A stretch of 64,000 bases of DNA from UBA6912 sp963792895 (GCA_963792895.1 CAWBYA010000007.1:806001-870000), one strand, 5' to 3'; counted from the stretch's first letter, positions 53,530-61,770 are shown. Numbers and translations are program-made. The notes: generated from the sequence alone by a model not told the origin.

Positions 53530-53778
53530 ATGATCGTCGTACACCGTCTCAAAGGGGAGCGCATGTTCCTCAATGCCGACCTCGTCGAATCGATCGAGGA
53601 GACGCCAGACACGGTGATCACGCTGGTCGACGGCCGTAGGATCGTCGTCGCCGACCCGGCAGACGACATCGCCGGCAGGATTCTCGAGTTTCGGGCGTCG
53701 ATTCTCGTCACAGCGTCCGAGATGCGCGCGGGAAACGGTGGATCCGTCATCGCCCTGCATCCGGACTCCTCGCTCTGA
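53530..53778 (+). CDS. FlbD/SwrD-family flagellar protein, copy 2
   Basis: 82 residues: MIVVHRLKGERMFLNADLVESIEETPDTVITLVDGRRIVVADPADDIAGRILEFRASIL is a textbook FlbD/SwrD with L-N-x-D-L-V-x-x-I-E-x-x-P-D-T. It is closer to the family pattern than copy 1 at 33045. It follows flgE, as in Bacillus (flgE-flbD), but with its own promoter. Confidence 0.87.
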   Translation: MIVVHRLKGERMFLNADLVESIEETPDTVITLVDGRRIVVADPADDIAGRILEFRASILVTASEMRAGNGGSVIALHPDSSL

Positions 53779-53861
53779 GCCGGAGATACTTCCCGTTCCC
53801 GGGCCCGAGGCCCGTTGCCATCTAACCTCAAGACCGGTGTCCCACGTCCGGAGGCTGGTCC

Positions 53862-55295
53862 GTGCTTCGTAGATTGCCCCAGATCGCCGAGGGCGTTGCC
53901 ATCTTCGACCTGTTGTGCCTCGGCGATGAAGATGCGCCTGCCCTTCGCATCGACAGGCATCCCCATCCTCGAGCCGCCGAAGTCGGTCCCGGCCACGTCG
54001 CAGCCGTCGCCGACGCCGTCGTGAAGGCAGTGGCGCACCGCTCGCAGCGTCGGATGCTCGCCCTCTACGCCGCGATAGAGAAGGACGACCCCGAGCAGTA
54101 CGCAGATGAGCTGATCGACCGTCTCGTGGGCGCACACGTGCCCGAGCAGGAACTCCGAACTGTCGGTCGCTGGCTGGCGACCCACGGCGTCCACCACGGA
54201 CCCGTCGGCGTCGGCATCATCCTGCTCGGCATCGCCGGTTTCGGCGAGGCAGAGGATGTCGTCGACTGCCTCGGGAGCGATCCCGAGTTCACCGGCATCG
54301 CGGCCATCGCCGCCGAGCGCGGTGCGGCAGACCCCGATGAATTCCTGTGGCGGCTCGCACGAGGAGCCGATGGTGAACGTCGTGCCGAGTGCGTGCGCCG
54401 CCTCTCGAGGTCTGCGCGCGACGACATCAAAGCGTGGATCCTTCGCGAAGGATGGGCCGCAGCTGCGGGCAATGCAGCTGCGATCACCGTAGCGAGCGGC
54501 GGAGAGCTGCATCGGGCGCTCGAGTCCGACCTGGTCGATGACGAGTTGCTCGACGCCACCGCCAGGATCTTGAGGGCCTTGACCCAGCTCGGCGCTTCGC
54601 CGAACTTGACCGACTATCCGGAAGGGCCTGCCGCCCTCGAAGCGTACCTCCGGCACGTCGTTCGCCGGCGGGACCGGCTGGCCGACTTCCTTGCCGTCGA
54701 GTCGATCCGGCGCTTCCTCCTCGCACGAGGCGATCGCGTCACCCCCGCATGGGGTGCGCCGCTCCGGGCAGACGCCATCGGCCGCTGTACCGCCGTGCTC
54801 GCTCTCGAAGAGTGGGACGCCGTGATCCTCGATGCGTTCGCAACAGCCGGAAGGGACGACTTTGCGACTATGGCCCCGGCCGCCGAGGCGCGCGGAATCG
54901 ACACCTTTCCCTATCACCTCGCGCGACTCGAAGCAGACCCGACGGGCTCGTGGCGGATCGCGTTCGAGCACGCTGACCAGATGCGAGCGCGCCGTCTTGC
55001 GGCGGCCGCGGCACGATGGTTGCGGGCTATACCTGAGGAAGGCGATACAGCCTTGGTGTGGGGAGCCCTCGAGAGCATCCTCGACGGACTCAGCCGACAC
55101 CCCGGCGTCGGCGGGGACGTCGTCATGCTCGGGCTCTCTGCGAAGACCCCCGTTCACCGGATGGCGGCGCTGAGAACACTCGAGGCATGGCGGCGAGACT
55201 CGTGGCCGGCGGACGCTGAGGATGCCGTGGCGGCCGCGGCCGACCAGGATCCCGACGCCGCGGTGCGGACCTTTGCGAGGCGCCTTCGACGCTGA
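53862..55295 (+). CDS. hypothetical helical-repeat protein
   Basis: 477 residues, nearly all alpha-helical with repeated charged helices such as ERRAECVRRLSRSARDDIKAWILREG and VHRMAALRTLEAWRRDSWPADAEDAVAAAADQDPDAAVRTFARRLRR, suggestive of HEAT/ARM-like repeats. No membrane helix or signal. GTG start with GGAGG seven bases upstream. It is the only gene between flbD2 and nhaA without a sigma-28 promoter, so membership in the regulon is doubtful. Confidence 0.6.
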   Translation: MLRRLPQIAEGVAIFDLLCLGDEDAPALRIDRHPHPRAAEVGPGHVAAVADAVVKAVAHRSQRRMLALYAAIEKDDPEQYADELIDRLVGAHVPEQELRTVGRWLATHGVHHGPVGVGIILLGIAGFGEAEDVVDCLGSDPEFTGIAAIAAERGAADPDEFLWRLARGADGERRAECVRRLSRSARDDIKAWILREGWAAAAGNAAAITVASGGELHRALESDLVDDELLDATARILRALTQLGASPNLTDYPEGPAALEAYLRHVVRRRDRLADFLAVESIRRFLLARGDRVTPAWGAPLRADAIGRCTAVLALEEWDAVILDAFATAGRDDFATMAPAAEARGIDTFPYHLARLEADPTGSWRIAFEHADQMRARRLAAAAARWLRAIPEEGDTALVWGALESILDGLSRHPGVGGDVVMLGLSAKTPVHRMAALRTLEAWRRDSWPADAEDAVAAAADQDPDAAVRTFARRLRR

Positions 55296-55395
55296 GAGAG
55301 CTGTCGACCGGCCCAGCTTCGGGTTCAGCCGTGAAGGCAGAGGCCGGCGCCGGGGCTGCCCCCCCGGGACGGTGGAGCGGGCGACTGCGGTTCAG

Positions 55396-56046
55396 TCAGT
55401 CGATCATCCACATGCGGATCTCGGTGCCTCGCTGCTCACTGGAGCCACGAACCACACGAAGGTCGATGATGCGGTCATCGCCGCCGAGCGGCTGGGCGAG
55501 GGCATCGAAGAGGATGCGCACTGGTCCGCCAAAGCCGAGCTCACGCAGGTCGACCGGCCCGACGGTCAAGTGGACGCCCACCGGACTGCTGCCCGCAACC
55601 TTCGCAGCCGAGGCGAGATCGCGGTTGATCACGCTCACGTTGGCGCGCTCCGCGAGAACCGGCAACTCGATCATGTGATGTATGTGTGGGGGAAACGGCG
55701 GAGCGACCTCTGAGACCCTCACGCCGGGGCTGTCGCCGTGCTCGACGCGAACCCACATCGATCGGGGGCGCCGCGTCACCGTGTCGATGACGGGCTTGGC
55801 GAGGTCGTCGAGCGCAAACCGGCGGCCGTAGCGAACGAAACTCGTCACCACGAAGTCGAGGTGGGGGCAGATCAGGGGCGTTTTGATGACGCGCGAGACC
55901 TGCCATGCCCAGTCGGACTCTGCGTCGTCCATGAACGGAGCGGGCTCGCCCGGAACGAATGGGGCCGAAACGTGGCGGCGCACACGCCTGGTTGCGCTTG
56001 CGGAGCGGTCCATAACGTCCTTCCAGGCAAAGTCGCCATACGTCAT
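55396..56046 (-). CDS. hypothetical protein with RusA-like motif, sigma-28 promoter
   Basis: 216 residues. The segment LDFVVTSFVRYGRRFALDDLAKPVIDTV recalls the D-x-D-N-L-x-K-P-x-x-D motif of RusA-type resolvases, with DDLAKP in place of DNLxKP. The rest (APFVPGEPAPFMDD..., SMWVRVEHGDSPGVRVSEVAPP, a C-terminal beta-rich part) is unfamiliar. The ATG at 56046 has GGGAGGTG upstream. It is divergent from nhaA and both have sigma-28-type promoters. Function is unknown; a role in motility is inferred only from the promoter. Confidence 0.55.
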   Translation of the reverse strand: MTYGDFAWKDVMDRSASATRRVRRHVSAPFVPGEPAPFMDDAESDWAWQVSRVIKTPLICPHLDFVVTSFVRYGRRFALDDLAKPVIDTVTRRPRSMWVRVEHGDSPGVRVSEVAPPFPPHIHHMIELPVLAERANVSVINRDLASAAKVAGSSPVGVHLTVGPVDLRELGFGGPVRILFDALAQPLGGDDRIIDLRVVRGSSEQRGTEIRMWMID

Positions 56047-56067
56047 CAGGCACCTCCCTTTCACAGG

Positions 56068-56094
56068 CTGTCGGCCGGATGGCGCGCGACTTTC
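56068..56094 (-). promoter_or_regulatory. sigma-28-like promoter of the RusA-like gene
   Basis: On the minus strand: GAAA, 15 bases, GCCGACAG, 21 bases before the ATG. The -35 has one change from TAAA. Confidence 0.62.
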
Positions 56095-56124
56095 GCACGG
56101 GGATGCACAGGGATGCGGCCAGTC

Positions 56125-56151
56125 TTAACGGGGCGAACCCCGAGCCGACAG
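56125..56151 (+). promoter_or_regulatory. sigma-28 promoter of nhaA
   Basis: TTAA, 15 bases, GCCGACAG, the full local consensus, 30 bases before the nhaA ATG. Confidence 0.8.
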
Positions 56152-56181
56152 ACACACGAATCAACCCCAGACGGAGACTCC

Positions 56182-57600
56182 ATGACCCCCGAGGCAGCCC
56201 CCGAGCGCATCCACGACACCTGGCTCCACTCGAGCCGGCCCGTACCGCGCAGGTTCGTACGGCCGCTCCTGCGCTTCATGCACGTCGAGGCCGCAGGCGG
56301 CATCGTCCTCGTCGTGGCGGCGCTCGCCGCCCTCGTGTGGGCGAATGCGCCCTTCGGTGAGACTTACGAGCGCTTCTGGGCTTCCCATCTCACCATCGAG
56401 CTGGGCCCGCTCCACTTCCACGAATCGCTGAAACACGTGGTGAACGACGGTCTCATGGCCGTGTTCTTCTTCGTCGTTGGGCTCGAGATCAAGCGTGAGC
56501 TCGTCGACGGCGACTTGCGAGACCCCAAGCGTGCCGCCCTACCGGCTATTGCCGCCTTGGGCGGAATGGTGGTGCCTGCACTGATCTTCGTCGCATTCGC
56601 CCTTGCCGGCGGTGAGGGCGCGAGCGGGTGGGGCATCCCCATGGCGACAGACATCGCCTTCTCCATCGGGGTGCTCTCGCTGCTCGGGACCAGGGTCCCG
56701 GTTGGGGCGAAGCTGTTCCTTCTCGCTCTCGCCATTGCAGACGACATCGGTGCGATCGTTGTGATTGCCGTGTTCTACACGTCGGACCTCGCTGCGGGCT
56801 GGCTCCTCGGCGCGCTCGGCGTACTCGCGCTCATCCACGTTGCGAGCAGGGTCGGAATCCGCAGCATCGTCGTGTACGGCGCAGCGGCCGTGGTGGTGTG
56901 GTTCATGGTGCTCGAGTCAGGTGTCCATGCAACCCTGGCCGGAGTCGCTCTCGCTTTCCTCACGCCCGCTGCCGCCTGGTATTCCGACAGCGAGTTCGTC
57001 GCCCGCTCGCAGCTCGCAGCTCGCGGCGACGCTGCACCCGCCACCCGCCGGGGGCGCGAGCGTCTGGACGAGGCGGCGCTCCAGCTCGCTGCTGTGGCGC
57101 GCGAATCGGTTGCCCCACTCACCCGTCTCGAGCGTGCCCTTCATCCGTGGACATCGTTCTTGGTGATCCCGGCGTTTGCGCTGGCCAATGCCGGCGTTCG
57201 GGTCGTCGGCCTCGACATGGGCGCTGCGCTGACGCAGCCCGTCACCGTCGGCGTGGCGCTCGGCCTCGTCATCGGCAAGCTGGTGGGGATTTCCGGCGCG
57301 ACCTGGCTCGCCGTGCGGGCCGGTGTCGGGAAGCTCCCCGCACACACCGACTGGGGCCAGATCGTTGGGGTGGCGGCTCTCGCCGGCATTGGATTCACCG
57401 TGTCGCTCTTCATCGCAGAGTTGGCGTTCACCGATGCCGCACTCATCGACGCTGCCAAGCTCGGAATCTTCATCGGGTCAGGGTTTGCAGGAATGGCTGG
57501 TTCGCTCGTGCTTGCCAGGCGCAAGGCCCCTGCCGTCGCGCCGGGCGAGTTCGACTCGAACGGTGAACTGGCGGCGGCCGTTGCCCCCGCACGTGCCTGA
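56182..57600 (+). CDS. nhaA: Na+/H+ antiporter NhaA
   Basis: 472 residues with about twelve membrane helices. LKHVVNDGLMAVFFFVVGLEIKRELVDGDL, WGIPMATDIAFSIGVLSLLG and the paired ion-binding aspartates in LALAIADDIGAIVVIAVFYT are diagnostic. It exports Na+ in exchange for H+. The ATG at 56182 follows ACGGAGA; upstream open frame is not NhaA-like. It sits among flagellar genes and behind a sigma-28 promoter, which is unusual for this housekeeping transporter. Confidence 0.93.
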   Translation: MTPEAAPERIHDTWLHSSRPVPRRFVRPLLRFMHVEAAGGIVLVVAALAALVWANAPFGETYERFWASHLTIELGPLHFHESLKHVVNDGLMAVFFFVVGLEIKRELVDGDLRDPKRAALPAIAALGGMVVPALIFVAFALAGGEGASGWGIPMATDIAFSIGVLSLLGTRVPVGAKLFLLALAIADDIGAIVVIAVFYTSDLAAGWLLGALGVLALIHVASRVGIRSIVVYGAAAVVVWFMVLESGVHATLAGVALAFLTPAAAWYSDSEFVARSQLAARGDAAPATRRGRERLDEAALQLAAVARESVAPLTRLERALHPWTSFLVIPAFALANAGVRVVGLDMGAALTQPVTVGVALGLVIGKLVGISGATWLAVRAGVGKLPAHTDWGQIVGVAALAGIGFTVSLFIAELAFTDAALIDAAKLGIFIGSGFAGMAGSLVLARRKAPAVAPGEFDSNGELAAAVAPARA

Positions 57601-57619
57601 TGGCGCCCGCTGCCATGTC

Positions 57620-57646
57620 TTGCGTTCGAGGGCTATCCGCCGACGG
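57620..57646 (+). promoter_or_regulatory. possible sigma-28 promoter of the M15 peptidase gene
   Basis: TTGC, 15 bases, GCCGACGG. The -10 is perfect but the -35 is weak; 98 bases before the GTG. Confidence 0.5.
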
Positions 57647-57744
57647 GCTCTTCAGGGAGTCGGCGAGGCGGCGGAGTATCGCCAATGCGCTTGCTGCACG
57701 CATCGTGCGGCACCTTGCCGGCTGACGCACAGGAGAAGCACCAC

Positions 57745-58464
57745 GTGGAGCAGATCGGGAGCATCGTCGAGCGGATCCAGCAGATCCAGACGCGCGCCAC
57801 ATCTGTCATCCCGGGACGGTTTCAGGCGGTTCTCGACCGGCAGTTCGCCGTCACAAGCGACGGAGTGCCGGCTTCGACCGAATCGTCAGCCGGGGAGCGT
57901 GCCGGCAATGCCCCTGTTGGCTCGCCGGATACGTTCCGGTCGATGTCATCGATGACACTCGGTGCCATGCTCGGCTCCGGCAGCCTGACCAGCTCGCACG
58001 GCGGGTCGTTCACTTCCGGCCTGAGCTCGGACCTCGATGGCTACCTCGCCGCCCACGGCATCGAGTCACGCAATGGGCGGCTTGACGCGTCCGAGCTGGT
58101 TCCCGTGAGCGGAGGCTGGCAAGGGCGCGCAGCCCGCCTCCTGCCACCCGCCGCCGCAGCGTGGGAATCGATGCGCGCCGCAGCAGCTGCCGAGGGCGTG
58201 CAGCTGTACGCCATCGACACCTACCGGTCGTGGGAGAGCCAAGACAGGGCGCACCAGGCCTTTCTGCGCGGCGAGAAGCACGCCAACGTGCTCGCTCCGG
58301 GCCGCTCCCAGCATGGCAACGGTCTTGCGGTTGACCTCACCAACGGCAGCCTGCTTGGCCCGGGTGACCGCGAGTGGGAGTGGATGCAAGCGAACGGGCG
58401 CAGGTTCGGATGGCATCCGATATCGAACGAGAGCTGGCATTGGGAGTTCCGCGGCGCCTCCTGA
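57745..58464 (+). CDS. M15-family D-alanyl-D-alanine carboxypeptidase/endopeptidase, flagellum-associated
   Basis: 239 residues. The VanY-type domain (about 115-237) has YRSWESQ, the zinc ligands in SQHGNGLAVDLTNG, and RFGWHPISNESWHWEF. The N-terminus VEQIGSIVERIQQIQTRATSVIPGRF is a repeated I-x-x-R-I-x-x-I helix, like the N-terminus of the lytic transglycosylase at 30084, and there is no signal peptide. This suggests export or tethering by the flagellar apparatus to trim peptidoglycan. GTG start with AGGAGAA upstream. Confidence 0.75.
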   Translation: MEQIGSIVERIQQIQTRATSVIPGRFQAVLDRQFAVTSDGVPASTESSAGERAGNAPVGSPDTFRSMSSMTLGAMLGSGSLTSSHGGSFTSGLSSDLDGYLAAHGIESRNGRLDASELVPVSGGWQGRAARLLPPAAAAWESMRAAAAAEGVQLYAIDTYRSWESQDRAHQAFLRGEKHANVLAPGRSQHGNGLAVDLTNGSLLGPGDREWEWMQANGRRFGWHPISNESWHWEFRGAS

Positions 58465-58897
58465 GGAGGATATCGCGAACGGTCCGCTGATCGTGTCGGG
58501 TTGCCCGGAAGGCCAATACTCCCCGACTTCGCCGGAAGTGCTGCGTTCCCATTCCTCCCTCGGACCTGACTCCGTGGTTGCCGGTTGGTGGCGTCCCCAG
58601 CTCTGTCCACGACACCAGGGGCGAGGAGGAGCCCTCCCAACCTCTCCGAATCGGTGTGGCGCGACCGGTGCGGAGCTCGGCATTGCACGCCAACCGCAGA
58701 TCAACGCCTCAGGGGAGGGACGTCGACACACGACCTCACGAAGCATCGATCAGTTCGGTGTCGGCATCATCCGCAAGAGATCCGATGGGGGAGCTCCAGC
58801 ACGCTCAGGGCGTTTCCTCGTGGCGGCTTCGAGGGTGCGACGGCTCGCTTCAGTCGCCTGGGCCCCCGCATCTCGAGGGGTGGACACGACGTAGGGA
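58465..58897. other. 433-base region without a recognised gene
   Basis: Between the M15 gene and the shared terminator. Long open frames cross it on both strands, but they continue antisense into fliA or the M15 gene and show no family similarity. I see no promoter or repeat that I can support. Confidence 0.5.
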
Positions 58898-58941
58898 ACC
58901 CCATTGCCGGGAGCCATGCTGAGAGCTCCCGGCAATGGGGT
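58898..58941. terminator. bidirectional terminator between the M15 gene and fliA
   Basis: A perfect 17-bp inverted repeat, ACCCCATTGCCGGGAGC / GCTCCCGGCAATGGGGT, with a 10-base loop, between two convergent genes. Confidence 0.82.
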
Positions 58942-58962
58942 GTTGCTGGACTCGGGCGGCGC

Positions 58963-59820
58963 TCAGGCGCCGGAGACGGCTGCTCGCACGGGCCGGTCGG
59001 CGGCGGCCAAGCGGGAACGCCAGGTCGACTGGGCCGACAGCTCGGCGAGGTACGAGGCGCGGGCCCGCTTGCCGGGGGTTTCCTCGCTCACGTGGGGGAT
59101 CGCTTCGTAGAGGCTCCCGAAATGGGCGCGGAGGGCGGTGAGCGCCTCGGAGCGGATCTGCGAGATCCGGGCCTGAGTGACGCCATGGTCGTCGGCGATC
59201 TCCTGGAGCATCTCCCCGTCGAGGTAGTAGCGGCGGATGACTTCACCGTGGATTCCCGGGAGAGCGCCGACGGCTTCCCGCAGGGTGCCGAGCATCTCGC
59301 GATGCTCGAGCATGGCCTCGGGATCGGCGTCAGGTGCCGTCTCGGCGATGGTCTCGCGGAGCGATGGCTCGTTGTTGTTCGACTCGTGATCGAGGTAGAG
59401 GAGCATCGAGGAAGCCGAACGTGCCTTGATGGTCTCGAGCTCGTGGACGCTGACGCCGAGCGCATCGGCGATCTGGGTCCTGTCCGGCTCGCGGCCGGTG
59501 GGGCCGGTCATGTCTTGCGTGACCTGGTCGAGCTCGCGAGCCCGCCGGCGCACCGAGCGGCTTGCCCAATCGCGAGAGCGGGTCGAGTCGATGATCGCGC
59601 CGCGGATCCGCATCTTGGCGTAGCGGGCGAAGGGGATTCCAGTGTCCGGGTCGAAGCGTTGTGCAGCCTCGACGAGCCCGAGCGCTCCTGCGTTCCAGAG
59701 CTCTTGGCGGTCTACATGGCGGGGGTATCGGGCGGACACGCTGGCCACGGTCTGCCCAATCAGTTGCAGGTGCTCACGCACGAGTTCGTTGGCGTCTGGG
59801 ACGCCGGGTTGCCTGGTCAC
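58963..59820 (-). CDS. fliA: flagellar/WhiG-type RNA polymerase sigma-28 factor
   Basis: 285 residues. Region 2: QELWNAGALGLVEAAQRFDPDTGIPFARYAKMRIRGAIIDSTRSRDW, with the RGAIxDxLR-like box of FliA/WhiG. Region 3: REPDRTQIADALGVSVHELETIK. Region 4: EVIRRYYLDGEMLQEIADDHGVTQARISQIRSEALTALR. It should recognise the TTAA-N15-GCCGAC promoters in this window. The GTG at 59820 has GGAGGAG upstream. I see no sigma-28 site before it and no FlgM anti-sigma gene. Confidence 0.93.
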   Translation of the reverse strand: MTRQPGVPDANELVREHLQLIGQTVASVSARYPRHVDRQELWNAGALGLVEAAQRFDPDTGIPFARYAKMRIRGAIIDSTRSRDWASRSVRRRARELDQVTQDMTGPTGREPDRTQIADALGVSVHELETIKARSASSMLLYLDHESNNNEPSLRETIAETAPDADPEAMLEHREMLGTLREAVGALPGIHGEVIRRYYLDGEMLQEIADDHGVTQARISQIRSEALTALRAHFGSLYEAIPHVSEETPGKRARASYLAELSAQSTWRSRLAAADRPVRAAVSGA

Positions 59821-60072
59821 TGGCTCTCTCCTCCAGGACCACACCACGCTCGAAACGACGCTGTCGCCTGCCTACCGAGTGGTGCGGAACCGACTAGTTT
59901 TCCCTACCGCCGAAATCTGTTCACCAACCGATCCGGCTTGAGGCATAGTCCCTGGAAACCCCCGTGGCGTCATCGTTGATATTGATGAAACCCCGCAGCA
60001 GCGGCGTGCATTGGGGGAGAAACCCTTATGAGCAGGGTGGTGTGACCTCGAGGCGAGCTCGCGCCCGAGGGC

Positions 60073-61641
60073 TCAGCCCTCTGTCGTGCGGAGCAACCCG
60101 ACGACGAGGCCGTCGACAACCGCTTTCCACGAGGCGTCGATGATGTTCTCGTGCACGCCGACGCTGCCCCATACGTCGCTGCCGTCCGAGTTCTCGATCA
60201 ACACGCGAACCCGAGCAGACGTGCCGTCTGAGGAGTCGAGGTCGCGGACCCGGTAGTCGGTGAGGCGTATGCGGTCGATGGTCGGGTAGTCGCCTGCCAG
60301 CGCCTTGCGGAGCGCCCGGTCGAGGGCACTGACGGGGCCGTCGCCTTCACTGGTAGTGACGATGCGCTCATCGCCAACGTGGACCTTGACGGTCGCTTCC
60401 GCAATGACCTCGCCGCCGCGATGCTCGACGAAGACCCGATAGGACTCGAGCGAGAAGAAGTCCTGCTTCCAGCCCTGCGCCTCGCGCATCAGCAGCTCGA
60501 ATGAACCGTCGGCCGCTTCGAAGTGGTAGCCCATGTGCTCCAACTCCTTGATGCGATCCACCACCATCTGCGCGCCTTCGCTCGTCAGTTCGAGTCCCTG
60601 CGCCTTCGCTTTGGCGAGCACCGTCGAGCGGCCTGCGAGCTCGGATACCACCACCCGGGTGGCATTGCCGACCTCGTCGGGGGCCATGTGCTCGTACGCG
60701 TCGGCACGGCGGGCCAGCGCCGACGTGTGGAGGCCGGCTTTGTGAGTGAAGGCCGAGGCGCCCACGTAAGGGAGGTGCGGGTCGAGCGTCAGGTTCACGA
60801 CGTCGGCGACATGGTGGGACACGGCCGTCAGTCGCGTGAGTCGATCCGTTGGAATGGTCTCGTAGCCCATCTTGAGGGCAAGGTTGGGGATCAAGGAGCA
60901 CAGGTCGGCGTTGCCGGTGCGCTCGCCGTATCCGTTCACGCAACCTTGAACCTGGTAGACGCCTTCGAGCACCGCGGCGATGGAGTTGCCGACCGCCATG
61001 CCGGAGTCGTTGTGGAAGTGGCAACCAAATGTGCCGTTGCCGACGGTCTCCGTGACCTCGCCCACGATCCTCTGCACCTCGTGGGCGAGGAAGCCCCCGT
61101 TGGTGTCACACATCACGAGCCGCTCGGCACCAGCGTCTCGGGCAGCCGTCAGGACGGCGACGGCGAAGTCGGGGTTGGCGCGATACCCGTCGAAGAAGTG
61201 CTCGGCGTCGAAGAACACACGACGGCCTTCAGAGCGGAGATACTCGATGGAGTCGGCCACCATGGCGATGGCCTCGTCCTTCGTCGTGCGCAGCGCATGC
61301 TCGACGTGGTAGTCCCATGCCTTGCCGACGAGGCAGATCGCCTTGGTTCGGGCGGCGAGCAACGCGGCGAGCTGCGGGTCGTCCTCGGGTCGGACCGCAG
61401 CCCGCCGGGTCGACCCGAAGGCCACCAACGTGGCCGTTTCGAGGTCGAGTTCGTCGTGGGCCCTCGCAAAGAACTCGTCGTCCTTGGGGTTTGCTCCCGG
61501 CCACCCTCCCTCGACGAATGCCACGCCGAGCTCGTCGAGCAGGCGTGCGATCCGCAGCTTGTCGCCGGCGGTGAGCGAGATGCCTTCCTGCTGGGTGCCG
61601 TCGCGGAGGGTCGTGTCGTAGATCTCGACCGTTTTCGTCAT
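60073..61641 (-). CDS. cimA: citramalate synthase (isoleucine pathway)
   Basis: Condenses pyruvate and acetyl-CoA to (R)-citramalate, the first step of the threonine-independent isoleucine route. 522 residues. MTKTVEIYDTTLRDGTQQEG, FVEGGWPGANPKDDEFF, VMCDTNGGFLAHEV, FHNDSGMAVGNSIAAV and AGLHTSALAR mark the HMGL-like/LeuA superfamily, and the FVEGGWPGANPKD wording is that of CimA. A LeuA-type regulatory dimer domain forms the C-terminus. The Ile-rich leader peptide upstream supports isoleucine rather than leucine biosynthesis. Confidence 0.88.
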   Translation of the reverse strand: MTKTVEIYDTTLRDGTQQEGISLTAGDKLRIARLLDELGVAFVEGGWPGANPKDDEFFARAHDELDLETATLVAFGSTRRAAVRPEDDPQLAALLAARTKAICLVGKAWDYHVEHALRTTKDEAIAMVADSIEYLRSEGRRVFFDAEHFFDGYRANPDFAVAVLTAARDAGAERLVMCDTNGGFLAHEVQRIVGEVTETVGNGTFGCHFHNDSGMAVGNSIAAVLEGVYQVQGCVNGYGERTGNADLCSLIPNLALKMGYETIPTDRLTRLTAVSHHVADVVNLTLDPHLPYVGASAFTHKAGLHTSALARRADAYEHMAPDEVGNATRVVVSELAGRSTVLAKAKAQGLELTSEGAQMVVDRIKELEHMGYHFEAADGSFELLMREAQGWKQDFFSLESYRVFVEHRGGEVIAEATVKVHVGDERIVTTSEGDGPVSALDRALRKALAGDYPTIDRIRLTDYRVRDLDSSDGTSARVRVLIENSDGSDVWGSVGVHENIIDASWKAVVDGLVVGLLRTTEG

Positions 61642-61666
61642 GATGTTCCTCGGGGGTTGGCCAAAT

Positions 61667-61694
61667 GAAAGACCCCCCGTCATCGCGGAGGGTC
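61667..61694 (-). terminator. attenuator terminator in the cimA leader
   Basis: On the minus strand GACCCTCCG-cgatga-CGGGGGGTC-TTTC: a 9-bp stem with one U-G pair and a short U-run, 26 bases before cimA. Upstream lies GGCGCCGCGCTGC / GCAGCGTGTGCGCC, a possible pause hairpin. Confidence 0.75.
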
Positions 61695-61728
61695 GGCGGC
61701 GCACACGCTGCTGATCGCAGCGCGGCGC

Positions 61729-61770
61729 CTACGGAATGATGATGCGGAAAACGCGGCAGTTCCTGGTCAT
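61729..61770 (-). CDS. cimA leader peptide with three consecutive Ile codons
   Basis: Encodes the 13-residue MTRNCRVFRIIIP and stops at TAG 61731-61729. The Ile-Ile-Ile run (ATC ATC ATT) is the likely sensor: stalled ribosomes at low isoleucyl-tRNA would favour the antiterminator. It begins within a few bases of the predicted transcription start. Confidence 0.78.
   Translation of the reverse strand: MTRNCRVFRIIIP

Noticed and set aside
58585..59979. A 464-codon plus-strand open frame over fliA
   Set aside because: Antisense to fliA, whose sigma regions 2-4 are clear; the product has no recognisable domain.
59821..60072. A sigma-28 autoregulatory promoter for fliA
   Set aside because: No GCCGAC-type -10 with a -35 at 15 bases exists on the minus strand in this interval; other promoter assignments there were too weak to list.
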